Below, one piece after another: positions 47,855 to 61,292 of a stretch of DNA of 64,000 bases (positions are counted from its first letter, which is position 1; the number at the start of each line of letters is the position of its first letter). Source of the DNA: Nymphalis io. Taxonomy: Eukaryota > Arthropoda > Insecta > Lepidoptera > Nymphalidae. Position numbers and translations under genes: made by a program. The notes beneath the pieces were generated by a model. That model did not search any database. It was not told the origin of the DNA and saw only the letters and a list, made by a program, of their open reading frames with translations. The DNA is taken from NCBI RefSeq assembly GCF_905147045.1, contig NC_065895.1:11351001-11415000 (forward strand), read 5' to 3'.

Positions 47855-48163
47855 TTTTTTTTTTATAGAATAGGAAGGCGGACGATATGTAAGCGATGGT
47901 TGACATTTCTTACAATGCCAATGTCTAAGGGCGTTGGTGACCACTTACTATCAGGTGGTCCATATGCTCGTCCGCCTTCCTATTCTATAAAAAAAAAAAC
48001 TAAGATGTTATATCCCTTGTGCCTGTTATTTAAACTGGCTCACTTACCCTTTAAACCGGTACACAACAATACCAGCCAACAAGTACTGCTGTTTTGCGGT
48101 AGAATATTTGATGAGTGGGTGGTACCTACCCAGACGACCTTGCACTAAGCTCTACCACCAGTA
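47855..48163 (-). mobile_element. SINE-A copy 7 with internal inverted tail
   Basis: It starts as a normal minus-strand copy (poly-T, atagaataggaaggcggacg), but at 47886 the sequence flips and reads tatgtaagcgatggttgac and on to the family tail tccgccttcctattctat plus poly-A (plus orientation), then at about 48000 resumes the minus-strand order with ctaagatgttatatccc and runs to ctctaccaccagtaa. A piece of the middle (ccaatgcgccaccaacc) is lost. The two tails form perfect 31-bp arms (47855-47885 and 47968-47998) around an 82-base spacer. This could be an inversion with tail duplication, or a 5'-truncated plus-strand copy inserted into a minus-strand one. Confidence 0.85.
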
Positions 48164-48722
48164 AGGAGTCTAAGGAAGTTTCACTTGAATAATGTAGCGT
48201 TCAAGTTGTATACTTCAAAAAGCCGTTCAAAGTCCTTATAATATATATTAGCTCAATACGCGTCAACACTTTCTTAGATCATTATCGCCAGCGTTTGTCA
48301 TAAGCTTATGTGATTGGAGTCTTAAGTGATTCTAGTTATGGTTAAATACAGATCCAGTTTAATGGACAAGTCAATGAAGGAAAACGAGTAAAAGTCGAAG
48401 CATTAATTTTGTTTACACCGTCAAGATTTAATTGCCTCTCCATTGATAGCATTAATACGAACTGTGACTTTATTATATTTATGACTTTCAAGTCGAGACG
48501 TAGAAAGTGTTTTGCGAATAAAAATCAAGGATGTATACTTTTCCTTTTTGTTAACGTAATTTTAAATTATCCAGTGAAAACATCTCAACCCGAACCACTT
48601 CACCAAGTGGGGAAAACTATTATTATGCTTTTTATGTTCTTTAATTTTAACTCGTCCTTCATAATGCAGGAAGATATGATATGGGCTATATGTCATGAAT
48701 GCCCAGCTGTAGCTGTTGTTAC
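48164..48722. other. Unique DNA, no gene seen
   Basis: An open frame at 48409-48738 (plus, 109 codons) runs into the SINE-B fragment and has no recognised domain; treated as chance. Confidence 0.4.
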
Positions 48723-48816
48723 AGTAACAGCCTGTTAATGTCCCACGGCTGGGCTAAGGCCTCCTTTCAATTTTTTGAAGGAGAAGGTTTGGAGCTTATT
48801 CCACCACGCTGCTTCA
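48723..48816 (-). mobile_element. SINE-B copy 7 (or RTE) 3' fragment
   Basis: Contains cagtaacagcctgttaatg, tcccacggctgggctaagg, cctcctttcaattttttgaa and gcttattccaccacgctgc, then stops. Only the 3' third of SINE-B is present, so it is a 5'-truncated insertion. Confidence 0.75.
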
Positions 48817-49739
48817 GGTACACTCTAATTAAGTCAGATTTACAAACGATATTATATACACAACATTTATTTCCAATAAATAAAGAAAAGTTATAAAATT
48901 TATAATGAAATATATTATCATGTCTTAATCCACATATAGATTAAATGAAAACATACATACAAGTGTTGCCAGTTTTTTCTCATTACGATTAAAAAAAATG
49001 TAATATGATATATCAATTCGAGTTTACAATAAGGAAGTAATACAATAATCAAGTTACTTCAACTTAAAAGACACAAACAGAAGTGTCTGTAATTAAAATT
49101 TACTTTTTTAATATTAACGCCTATTTTGCTAAATCAATTAAACATGTATTAATAATTTAACATGACAAGCGAGTTCAGACTGGTTGAGTTATTATTTTTG
49201 ACCATTATAATACGTATGTATTCATTCAGAAGTAATGCAAATCAAGATAGCATTTATATTATCGAGAAATAATATGTATGTATGTGTTAATATCATATCG
49301 TTTCGAGGAGCGATAATAATGGAGCTGTTCGATTAGAAAAAACTCGATTCTCAACGCAGAACATGATCCTTAAATGTGAGAAAGTGATAAAATGCGACTT
49401 TGATTTTAATATTATTTTAAGGGATACACGAAATAAAATAGGATATCACCTAAAACGGTTTACAATATTACCCGAATAAAATATCCGGAGTTTGTTCTTA
49501 TAGTATAGCAATACTGGTAACTAAACTTGAGTAGGCTTCTTTGTGGCTGGGAAGTTTTAAAGTTTACTTCAGTTAAGAAAATCAGCTTATTTTGTTCCCG
49601 ATAAGCCCCAATATTTGTATGATTATATCTTTAAGCAAATTCCAATTTACATCATTGATAGATTTTTATTAATTTCTTTGTGGCCTCTTACTAGCTTACC
49701 AATCAATCATGTTGCACTAGATATGCGTCCAGTTAACAA
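48817..49739. other. Unique AT-rich DNA
   Basis: No gene or repeat family recognised. Confidence 0.45.
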
Positions 49740-49920
49740 CATGTCGGATATATTATCCGGTTTACCCTTCAAGAGTGCTCGAGTCAGTGCTATTACAGGC
49801 ACAGCATCTTAGATTCCTTGGTTAGTTGGTGGGACATTAACAAAGTCAGGAATTTGTAATACTTCATACAATGCCAATGGCTATGAATGATGGTGATCAC
49901 TTACTACCAAATGACAAAAT
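49740..49920 (+). mobile_element. SINE-A relic, highly diverged
   Basis: Plus-strand text acatgtcggatatattatcc, ggtttacccttcaagagtg, gctattacaggcacagcatc, ttggttagttggtggg, caatgccaatggctatgaat and gatggtgatcacttacta follows the SINE-A order from about its middle. No A-tail remains. Confidence 0.5.
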
Positions 49921-52030
49921 TAAAATATAGTTAATTTATAAAAAATAACAATAGGGACTGTAGTAGCTATGCAATTATCTGTAGTTATCACAACAGCAAG
50001 CTCATTGTCAGGCCGACAAAGGTTTTGGCTCATCGTAAATAATGCTCGAGCTTTCTACGGGAGGGCACAGTTCGTTGAGACCATCTATCATTAAGCCGGC
50101 ATTACATTAGTACGGCGTGCAACGATTCCTCACTTTCACTGATAAATTCGGTTCCAATTATGCAATTTACAGGGATACAACGACTGTTACGTCAGGAATC
50201 GTGTCTCGTGATGATTGATCATTCGATCGTTAATTTGAAGTTCCCAGGGAAACGAAACTCAAAGAGCATTCATCGGCATTTGAATGCAACAGAGTTGTAT
50301 CGCGAAACTCTTTTTAGATCAGTTGATCTCTACCGAGTATAACAAATGAATTGGCATTAAAACCATGCGAAAGCAACGTTAATTAAGTCATTGAATAATT
50401 TAAAACAACAAAACTAAAAGCAACTTTGTTATTTCCCATACAAGTTTGTAATTTTCGGTGTTTAGCTGGTACACTTTATTGGAATACATTAATAATATTA
50501 GGGCCATAAACAAGACATGAGCCCAGCACTACAATTGGTGCTACAACCTGTGTAACGGAATAAAATTCCCTCGCAACAATGTTCCTGTCATGTTTCCGTC
50601 TTAGTTACATTGGTTGCGTGTTTTATGCCGATATCAAGTCCGTTGTTGGCGCTAAGGGTACTGCCATATAGATCATGTCGAATCCCGTACAATAGCTTGC
50701 CCTCGGGGACCTATATCGTTCACTACGCACTCAATAAAGTTATTAAATTATCTAAATAAGATAATGTTCATATATCTTCACATTCAAATAGCTGTATTTT
50801 ATTATATCTAATCCACTCAACATTTTATTGTTTTAAGATTTTTTTATTGTTTTCTGATAGCAAAAGATAACAAAGTAATACCACACGATTGCATGAGCCT
50901 TAAATGAACCATTAAAGTTCAGTCAGTGCGCGAAGCCTCTCATATTTGCATCTCAGCGTGATTCATGCGACCCAGACTCGTTCGGAGGATGAAAGTTAAA
51001 CGCAGGCGCCTGAGTTTTGGCTTAATGCTGTCCGTGTGTGGTCTACTCAAAACTAATTACTTCACGTGTTCGGTCAGTGTCAGGGTGATCACCCTGCTGA
51101 TTTGGGCATAGGGCTAGCGGCCACACAGCTCGAGATCACAATCTCTCGATTGGGAAACGAGACCAATTAAGGGAAATTGTTGAATGTGCACAGTGATTTA
51201 TGGTCCGCAACAATTTTTATTGTCGCAATTAGCAATGACTTGTCCGCTAGGTTTATCTTAAATAATATCTCTTTTTGTGTTCGCCTTGGAACTAAAAAAG
51301 TACAAGTAGCGAGATTGGTTGAAAATATTCCAATATTTTCGTGACTTAATTGATTAAATACTGCTAGTAATAAAAGCATAGTGTTTTTTCATGTCGAGCA
51401 ACTGATGTTATCGGCGTTACAACGTTATGTAATCTTTGTTAATGAGATGAAAAAACTGGTAAAGATTAAGAGATAAGTTTTCGCAACGAATATATCTGAT
51501 CATGCGAGTGCATCTGTTAAGTAAGAAGTGTTCACTGAAAATATACGTTAGCAATGCCATATAAACTTCAATTATAAGGTTTGATGGTTAGCCGCAAGCC
51601 CTCGGTCCGCAATGTTGGCATATCACGCGACCCCGAGCGTGTACGAGCTATCGTTCTGGGATATCATGGATCGCAGACAACGTTCCCAGATTCACTAATT
51701 AAAACCGCTTATAAAACATTTACAATTGGTAAGGGCTAAATTATCATTAATGCAGTATTTAAGATGAACTTGTATTAGTATATACCAAAATTTTCCATAC
51801 AAAAAAATGTTGTAACATAGTAATAATAATCATAGTAATCGAAATATTATTGCAATATTTATTTTACATTAGAAATATTAAAAATATTTGTCCCTTGTAA
51901 TACTACAAGATTTAAATAAATAACTAATAATTTAGTTAGATGAAACAGAAAACAGAATGAACATATTTTTTTATTTGTAAGTATTTATAATTTTCCGCAA
52001 ATCAAAGAAATCAACATTGTTTAAGAAACT
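49921..52030. other. Unique DNA with GC-richer blocks, no gene seen
   Basis: Blocks at 49975-50110, 50920-51010 and 51595-51670 are less AT-rich and could be conserved non-coding elements; no ORF with protein character or splice pattern was found. Confidence 0.4.
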
Positions 52031-52322
52031 TTTTTTTTTATAGAATAGGAAGGCGGACGAGCATATGGACCACCTGATGGTAAGTGGTCACCAACGCTCT
52101 TAGACATTGGCATTGTAAGAAATGTCAACCATCGCTTACATATCCAATGCGCCACCAACCCTGGGAACTAAGATTTTATGTCCCTTGTGCATGTAATTAC
52201 ACTGGCTCACCCTTCAAACCGGAACACAACAATATCAAGTACTGCTATTTTGCGGTAGAATAGCGTCTGGGTAGGTACCACCCACTCATCAAGAGCTTGC
52301 ACAAAGCCCTACCACCAGTAAA
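52031..52322 (-). mobile_element. SINE-A copy 8 with a 28-bp microinversion
   Basis: Minus-strand copy, well preserved from poly-T and ataggaaggcggacgagcat to ccctaccaccagta. At 52264-52291 the segment tgatgagtgggtggtacc... is present in reverse complement (cgtctgggtaggtaccaccc), flanked by slightly altered junctions. A 15-base piece, cagatattctaccgc, follows downstream at 52337-52351 in plus orientation. Confidence 0.88.
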
Positions 52323-53811
52323 ACATTTACCAGCTACAGATATTCTACCGCTCTTTCTGTTAGCTATTTTAAATGATATCGACTATTGTTACAGTCAAAG
52401 CCAAATAAAAAATAGCTGGTTTCCGTTCTGCTAATAATAAATGGATGTACATTTATAATTAGTTTTATAAAACAATCATATTATGATGAAATAATACCGA
52501 AACGATCGATCGTCGTTAATAGGAGATATTCGTAAAATGTCCAACCCGTAGAGACTTTAATTATCTGGTCAATATAAGTAATGACCATTGTATTGTACAA
52601 TTACATTTAACGCATTTAATTTTAATCCTTATTATAAAAATATAGGGTTCATATTAGATTGATTAAATTGAGGTCAGTCAGAGGAAAGGTATAGTCCTCA
52701 AGCGTTGTCTTCTAAATGCTTTCTACTATCCATTAATGTTGTTCGCTAACTTTAATATAATGTATTCAATTTATTAATATTGCAATGTGCACTAACCGAG
52801 GGTTATGCGATGGACCAGTGAAACGCTATTGTTCAGGGTTGCTACTATTAAAATATTAAAATTAAAGTAACAGACCGCCCTGATCCAACATCTGAGCACA
52901 TGCCCAAACAGGGGAAGGATTATAACAACCTCAATAGCAATGAACTTGCAGATTAATGTGCGAGGGGAAATAACAGTCGGTTGTCGGTCATATACATTTC
53001 CTTGGAGAAACCGGTTTCAGTGCGTATCGTTGATCTATATAGTGGTGACAACGTACATTACTCTTATGTATAGTTACTACTGTGCGATTGCTGTGCGATC
53101 ATTACAGAGTAGCGTCAGATGAAGTGAAAGCTATTTTTAACTTTGACAGTCGATAAAATTATGTTAAAAATCATTAATAAATAAGACAGATTATTTAATT
53201 CGTTTGCAGTTGAACCACTTGGACCTTGGAGTAAGTGTAAAAACCTATAAAAGTATAACACTCGGTTTATTGGCTATACTGGTGACAGGACAGGCATTAA
53301 TTTTTCGCCCAGAGGATCGGAATTGAGGTTCAACGAAGGTCATGCTTTGTTAAGCTGTTTCTAATTTGTATTAAATTAAGGTCTTCCTGTAAATAGTACT
53401 TATGTAAATATATAATAAAATATAAACAATTAAAAAATTATATTGATGATAAAAAACCGTGGATAGAATTCTTTGGATTCTCATGTATTTGTAATGTTAT
53501 TATTCTACAATTAATAATGGTTTTGTAGCAACAAATTATGTTCAGTTATATGTATAATAACGGCAGCCCTATCGAAATCGTGATAGCATCATCTTAAATT
53601 CTAGTTTCAGCGGCTACCGATGAAAATCTAATTTTATAGCTCTTAGAGAAATACGACTACGACGAGAAGACGAGAAGAAAGCGAATCTTCTCACGATACT
53701 CTTGTAAATATAACATTAACCCAAACATTGAAATAATCAGAGCGAAACCATTGATTATGAAATTTTCTCTAATACACTTATACGATAATTTTGTTTGAAA
53801 TATATTTTGTT
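52323..53811. other. Unique DNA, no gene seen
   Basis: Contains only the repeat D fragment at 53282-53325 (annotated separately) and an orphan 15-base SINE-A piece at 52337-52351. A short plus-strand ORF at 52940-53122 is unsupported. Confidence 0.4.
53282..53325 (-). repeat. Repeat D copy 3, partial
   Basis: On the minus strand reads aattccgatcctctgggcga then aaaat, matching the second half of copy 1 at 37595-37730. Only about 25 bases are convincingly shared. Confidence 0.35.
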
Positions 53812-54110
53812 ACTAGGTGATTGAGCTATATGCAAGCCAATCTGGGTAGGAACCACCCACTCATCAGATATTTTACCGCAAAACAGCAGTACTTGGTATT
53901 GTTGCGTTTCAGTTTAAAGGGCGAGAGACAGTGTAACTAAATGCACAAGGGATATAACATCTCAGTTCCCAAAGTTGGCAGTTGATTGGTTGGCGCATTG
54001 GCGACTAAGGAACGGTTAATAATTCTTACATCACCAATGTCTATGGGCAGTGGTTGGTGGTTTGCTGATGATATCGTGGCCCATTTGCCTAACTATAATA
54101 TAAAAAAATA
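53812..54110 (+). mobile_element. SINE-A copy 9, diverged
   Basis: Plus-strand copy with the landmarks attgagctatatgcaagcc, gggtaggaaccacccactca, gcaaaacagcagtacttgg, cagttcccaaagttggc, attggttggcgcattgg and tcgtggcccatttgcc, ending in a degenerate A-rich tail. Many substitutions and a small duplication (attggttggcg) indicate age. It is about 620 bp from the opposite-strand copy at 54731. Confidence 0.8.
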
Positions 54111-54730
54111 AGTATCTAAAATAATAATATAATACAAATATAGCATAAGCTAGTAAGCAACACAGTACCATAGAAATGGTTTCAAATAAAAGTTAATTAA
54201 TACTTGTCTAAAATTAAAGCGGGAAAGTGGAACGACCGTCAAAACAATCAAGGCGCGTTCTTAGCAAGAAATTGGTACACTTCAAAGCGGTACAGTCGAC
54301 TATGAAATTATACATATTATTGTATCTGTCAAGACGCTAGTTTTAAAACGTTATGCAATAATACGAGCAACTATATCAACGACCCAATTTTAAACTTTAT
54401 AATTAAAAGAATAATTTATAAATATTATACATCTACTTACACTATATTTTTTTTATAAAATACAAAAATAAGACTATTTGATACATAAAATTTTTTAGCT
54501 TTTACGGACGCTTGGATTTTGTAAATTTCGTTTACATTTTAGTAAGTAGACTTGGTCAGCTAATACAGAGGTTATTATAATCTTGCAACCAGCTTTAATT
54601 CTTTTAATTTAAATTAAAACAAACAATTTAAAATGATCTCAAATACTTATTTATTGGCCACTAGCTGCTATTGCTGTTAAATGTAATTGCAGTGGAAACT
54701 GAAAGATACGCCAGATTGGTTTTTGATTCA
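54111..54730. other. Unique AT-rich DNA between inverted SINE-A copies
   Basis: Nothing recognised. The flanking SINE-A copies (53812 plus, 54731 minus) form a tail-to-tail inverted pair that could fold in a transcript. Confidence 0.5.
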
Positions 54731-55022
54731 TTTTTTTTTTATAGAATAGGAAGGCGGACGAGCATTTGGGCCACCTGATGGTAAGTGGTCACCAACGCCC
54801 GTAGACATTGGCATTATAAGAAATGTTAATCATCAATTATATCACCAATGCGCCACCAACCTTGGGAACTAAGATATTATATCCCTTGTACCTGTAATTA
54901 CACTGGCTCACTCACCCTTTAAACCGGAACACAACAATACCAAGTACTGCTGTTTTGCGGTAGAATATCCGATGAGTAGGTGGTACCTACCCAGACGAGC
55001 TTGCACAAAGCTCTACCACCAT
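54731..55022 (-). mobile_element. SINE-A copy 10, near full length
   Basis: Minus-strand copy beginning with a 10-base poly-T, then atagaataggaaggcggacg, gtaagtggtcaccaacgccc, ccaccaaccttgggaacta and ctacccagacgagcttgcac, ending ctctaccaccataa. Head is slightly altered (ataacc rather than agtaa). Few substitutions. Confidence 0.9.
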
Positions 55023-58000
55023 AACCCTTCCATGATAACCCTTTATTTAATGAAAAGTGATCCAGGCTATGTTCAATAAACCTGAAGAGTTCTATTAATT
55101 TTCAAATAGACCTCCTACAGCATAATTTAAGATGACGGGTTGACAGAGAAACAGAACATTGTCCGAAACTGATTTATGACTCAATTTTATTTTTTTAAGT
55201 ATATAATAGCATGTGTTAAAGCTAATCTACAATGTTTCTATTGAATGATTAATTACATAAAAATAAACTCCAAGCTAAACAAATATAATTAACTACATTT
55301 GTCAAAATTTGTAGTGAAGCTATTCCAAACGTATTAGTTATCAATCAATTAATATAATATATTATACTAATATCGATTTCAATCAATTGATAAGTAAAAT
55401 TGTTTCAATCCTCTCATCTCTGAGACGTAGCGATTGGATCAGATCCGCTTACTTCAAACTTAAAACGATCTTTGCTTCATTCTATCTTCAAGACCATTAA
55501 AATTAGCTTATTACGAAATACGAATAAAGCACTTATACAAGCTGCTTTTATCGCGCATTAAGTTTAGTTATACCCATTAAGTGTTTCCCGTATATTAAAT
55601 GAGGAGATAAAATGGAGGCCGGTAGAGTACAGATGGCTGAACGCGATAATCTGGACCCCATCTAGATTCAGAACTAAATGTCACCGCTCAGCCCGTGAAA
55701 GCAAAATGGCAGCTTCAATTTCACTTGTCATTCCACAAATGAGCTTTGTGCATCATTTAGAAAGTCGATCCTGGTAAATTGAATTAATGGTGCTACGCTG
55801 CTGGTTCGCATTGCGTGGAGAAATCGTTTGGGAGCAGCGATACTACCATTACTTATTACGATTACGAAAGAAACCGCGATATCATTATTGTTTTTAAAGT
55901 CACTTTTTGTTTATCAAATAATTTGTAAAAGTATCAAAAGAAATTGACTCTTAAATTATATCGTATCGTTTGTTATGTAAAAGTGATTTTTCTTTATGAT
56001 TTCGAAATCGGGTTCTCGTTTCGGTCGAAATTATTGATGTTTCGAGACCGGTATATCTACGAAGTTACGTATCCCTATTTACTATAAATTGGTCCCCAAC
56101 TATGTATTTTAATCTGTATGCACTAAAAAATGTATTACTTCTTTAATACCAAACTAATTTTGTTTTTTTTTTTTCAAATTGTTTAAGAAATACCAGCCGG
56201 GACGTATATTATGTAGTTTATAGTTTCACTAAATAAAGACGACAAAACGATTCCCTTACAACGCACATATATATGTAGTCTTAATGTATAGAAACATACA
56301 GGCAATACGCACACCTAGGCTAATAGGTTGAGAATAATTTTCTTGCTTACAAAATTTTAAAAAATCTTATATTAATACACAAAAACTCAAATTTTAATTT
56401 GTAATAAAATTAAACCTGGGGTAAATACAATAATAACGGCTTGCAACATATTTATATTATAGAAGAATATATATAATATATATAATATTACTTACATAGA
56501 GTCTATAACTTTAGGTTTTGCAAAAATTTTCCCATACCTGAAAATAAAAATAAAATATTTCATTAAACATAGAATTAATTTAATATTTATATGCACTTTT
56601 TTAATTTCTGAACACAATCACTACGCCAATACAGTCACCTTGTAGACATAGACATTAGCACAGTTGGGATCATTAGGGCATATATATTTGCGCTATGCGT
56701 TTCAATATAATCACACTTCTCTTCGTAACTGTACTGTCTCCGCGAAGCTTTTATTCGTGCTAATTATTTGATTTGCAAGCTTAACTTGGTAGACAAAAGT
56801 ACAGGAGACCAAACAGCAATAATTTGATTTTCTTTGTTGCGGTTCGAACCGAGGGCTTATGCCCTTAGATATTATTATCTTAATTACCATGTGGTTGTAG
56901 GTTCTCAATATCGGCATAATGAATGGGATCGTAAATCTTATAAAGCATTTTTATTTGACTTTTGATAACAGTCAAGTGGCCTTTTTATATTTGCTGGTCT
57001 GCCGTTCTGTCTTTTGTCATTTAAAAAACAGCAAAACAAGCCTATATCCTTAACGAACCATCAATATTAATAAAAATAAAAATTTTACTTTGCTAACCAC
57101 AAATTATTAATTTTAATTATGAAAGTGACGAAAGCGGCGCGTAGACAACTTTTAATTTCGTTTACCCGTCAACATAACGCGTCATACCGCTTTGTTTAAC
57201 TTAAGTAAGAAAGTTATTAAGTTATATAATGAAAACTTTAAACGTCAACACGTTCTTTAGCACGTACATATGTAACGCGGAAATGTTCGTTATTTATAGT
57301 CTAGAGTTTGAACTGGGTTCCCAAATGGTAACCTTTTGCTAAGTATTTGTACGGCTCCAAATGTTTGGACTTATGCCAAATACATCATGCGTCCCTGAAA
57401 ATGGAAAAAATATCCATTTTTAAATTTATATCCTATGCTACTCGAAGTAGCTATTCGACGTTACGACTTATCTATCAATCAATAAAAGTTATTGTAAGAA
57501 GCATCAATAAGTTGGACTCGTTCAAAAATATTGACCATTTAATCACTAGTCCAATTAAATTGAAAAAAAAAGTAAAAATTATATTGTTAAAGGAATAACA
57601 ACTACGCACCTTGTCGGTTCTTCTCGGTGGAAACTAAATCTAAGTAAATTATACGCTGCGCCTTATTTTACCCAAAATTTCATTTTGTAATATAATTATT
57701 AAAAAGTTGATTTATTGTTATGTTATTAAATAAAATAATGAAAATGTTCAATATGACTTGTTACTGTATTTTACATTATGAGAAAATATATAAAATAATT
57801 AATCTATAATTAATACACTACATTGCTATTATGAAACAAACTTTAATTACAAGTTACGATATCAGACAATAAAATTAAAAGGTTTAAAACATAGTAAAAA
57901 GTAATTTTACAATCCATTTGTGTTGATTTGAAAGATTACTCGATGATAAAGATCAATGATCAACCGAATTCATTAAATCTCAGAACGCGAATCGAAGCTC

Positions 58001-61000
58001 ATCACTCACATTCGAGAACGATTGTAAAATAATCTAATTAAGAAATGCAATTCAATATCCGATTCTATTATATTACAAATCGATTCTTCGAATGCACGAT
58101 TTTGATGAATCGATATTATTAAACCACTCCTTGACCAACCTATTCTAGACAAAACGTTTTGTCGTTCCTCTCAACTGGCTCTCTCCACTTTTACTTTTAT
58201 TAATATCAAATTAGTTTATCTAATTACGTAAATATTACGATAGTTTTGCTATGTCGGTATCGATTAAGCGTTTAAAAGCATCCACATTCTGAATAAACTT
58301 GTCTTAAATTAAAGTTGACAGCTATTTATTTTTACTTTTGGTAGATTAGTGAGTCGAGCGAATGAACCATTTAAGACTCACTGAGCAAATCTGTCCATAT
58401 AAATTATTGTTGCAAAAATGGGGGGGTTACCCAATGTGTAAAGTCATTAATCGCCACGTTGCATGTCATCAGAATAACTGGTACTTGAATGAGTGATTGT
58501 GTATAAAGTAGAGCATGCATCAGGTTTAGATACCATGTTATATCAGTAATCCCTTAAAAGATTCGTTTACAAATTTGTAAAATTTTGGGCACTTATTGGG
58601 CTTAGAGCTTGGCAATAATGTTAAAAGTTCATAAAGAGAAATCATTTAAAAAAAGACTCATATTTTATTATATATAAAGTAAGTAGCATTTTTAATGTAA
58701 TATCAAGCTATCATCATTTCAAACATCAATTAATCAATCATAAGAAAAAAAATGTGACACAAAAATAGGCTAGCAAGTCTACTTTTTATATTCAGCAGGA
58801 TATAATATAGTTAACGTTTTCGTCTAAAATAAAGGGTTTCATTTATCTGCTTAATCGTCTCTCAACTCCTTACTTCTAGAATATTGGCTAAAGCTCATTT
58901 TGATAGATTTAATTATAACAAACAAATACATATAAACATTATAACTATAAAAATACTATAAAATCCCGATAGAAATAAACCGGTAACATAAAGTGACGTC
59001 GTTGGAAGTGCGCTCTGATCGTAAATCAGAAGTTATGATGGCGTTATATAATAAAAAAACTTACATTAATTAATAGAGACCGTTCGGTAATTCGGAACTA
59101 GTTGTATAATCTCCGTTTTGTATAAATTAATCACGTCAATATAAATAACTCTAGCTGACAATTATATTTACTTGTTCAAATACTCATGTCTCTCACGTCT
59201 GGTTCATATTGGATGAAACGCACTAATGTATCGTATTGTCTGTAAGAGCAAAAAGTTGTATTTAGGAGTATGTGCTTTAAGGTAGGCGGTTATACTGATT
59301 ATTTCCATTTTTTTATCTCCATTTTTACTTATAAGTAATATATGTAGAACCTTAATAAATTAAAAAAAATATATAAGACATTTTTAAATTCGAAATAGAA
59401 CTTGATTTTTACATACTGCCTTTTATAGTAACGTTAACGGTATATTGGCGGTGTATTTAATAGCCATATTTACATAAGTTGGATCCGATAAAAATATCGG
59501 CCGCGACACAATTATTGAAGAGTCTGCTACGATTTAATCACCGTGTCGGATATTATTGAAAAACAGCTTTGTATTGCGCCGTTCACACTCGTCTGTTCGA
59601 CGTACCTATCGCTTAATCGTATTCGTTCCATTGTACGCGGAAGCCAACTTACAGCTGTTTTGTGACGTGTCTTCCATCGATTAAAGTGTGGACTTGACAT
59701 ATACCGTAGCCAGGAAGACAGCCGATCAGCGACAAAAATGTCGGTTCGACCTAATGCAAACCAGCTCCGATGTTAATAGTCGACGAATTCTTTATATGGA
59801 GATACGCAAAAGAAAGTATTAAAAAAATGTTATATAATATGCCAATAAAATATACGAAGCGGTACTAATTGTCAATATTCATAAAATAAATGTTAATTAT
59901 ATGTACACGAACGATGAATTTATTGTTATTGAATTTCGTCTTCCAAACTTTCATGTCTGATACTTTATATAATGACTAAAATATTTCTTTTATAACGGTA
60001 ATAAAATAATATTAATAAATATTATTTATGGTACAGACTTTTAATGAAAAAAAACTAATCGTACGCTTTTTGTTATCGTAGACAATTTTAAATTTTTAAT
60101 AGTTTTTTTTTTTATAAATCTATTTGCTATTTGTTTAAAGGCAGAATTTCTCAGCAAAAACTCCTTAGTTTTCCCGCTCGTGAAGCATCAGTATGGTTGA
60201 TCATAAATTAAATGCAATTGCATGCGCGCACGCACTGCGCTGCGCTTGAAAGGGCTTTTTCACACTGTACACAATATGTTATATTTGAACATAATGTCTT
60301 TTTTTTCACAAATATATCCAACAAAAGAATAATGAATTCATAAAAGCAAAATACCATCAGGTCACATACAATTAATTAAGTTATGAAGCAATTAAATGAA
60401 AGTTTTGATATAACAAGATATATTTGTTATATATACCAAAAAATATAAATTAAAAAAAAAAAACTTTAGTATTTATATGTCGACAATATTATATAGTATT
60501 TAAATGACACAGTTTTTCGAGATAGTCTTTAAGACATTTTTGATTTAAATCAAAAATAAATATTCAAAATTCGAATCTGCTTAAATAACAATAATTTAAC
60601 CTGCACAAATAACAGTTTAGGTGAAGGCTGAACATACTTCAAGCAAATAAGGTGAATAAAAAAAAAATAGTACACAGTTTGATCACTTCCCTCATTTTCT
60701 ATCAATGAATGAATCATTCTTCTGTAAAAGCATTATCTAGTCCAGCTGTAGCCGACTTAGTCCGGGAAAGCGGGTCCCTTCCGCTCGTTATAAATACTTC
60801 TAACTTAGTAATTCTTGTATTATTTTCGCTTTAGCGTTATTCAATACGTAGTCTTTGTGTTTTAAGAAATGCATGGAACGAATTGTAAGATATCTTATTC
60901 ACTATACGTTTGAAATGCTTTACGGACCTTCGAATAGCAACATTTTTCAAATGTATTAAATGAATCATGGCTTCGTGAGAGGGTTTTATGTAATGGTTAC

Positions 61001-61075
61001 TTAACAGCTCGCATGAATCTGAAGAGCTAATGAAATATAGGTAATTATAGAGAAGTTATTACAAAAGGATAGAAC
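55023..61075. other. Long AT-rich unique stretch, no gene seen
   Basis: No transposon family, RNA gene or exon is recognised over about 6 kb. Short open frames (56711-56917 minus, 57347-57598 plus) have no protein character. Slightly GC-richer blocks at 55600-55860 and 59570-59720 and the GC-rich stretch at 60219-60248 (gcatgcgcgcacgcactgcg) may be regulatory but carry no decisive motif. Confidence 0.45.
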
Positions 61076-61190
61076 ATGTGTGTCTTAACCGAAGGTCGTA
61101 GGATCAAATCCAACAAGCTAAGAAGTCATGTTCTTAGTCTGAGCTGATAATTAATTTCGGGGTTCCGTTTTCTGCGACAAAGTGAAATAA
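61076..61190 (+). mobile_element. SINE-B relic, highly diverged
   Basis: Reads gtgtcttaaccgaaggtcgt, aggatcaaatccaacaagc, then gtcatgttcttagtctgagc and gataattaatttcggggttc, following the SINE-B order from the A-box side through the B box and body. Very eroded. Confidence 0.4.
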
Positions 61191-61274
61191 AATATTCTAA
61201 CGAAATATGAGGTATGAAGTTCTGCCTATATATACATATCAACTCGCAGCATGATCTAATTGCAAATTCCAAGC

Positions 61275-61292
61275 ATATATATATATATATAT
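61275..61292. repeat. (AT)n microsatellite
   Basis: Nine-fold (AT/TA) dinucleotide run. Likely length-polymorphic. Confidence 0.8.

Noticed and set aside
56826..56850. Possible tRNA-like B box ggttcgaacc
   Set aside because: The 10-mer is itself a palindrome and no A box or acceptor stem fits.
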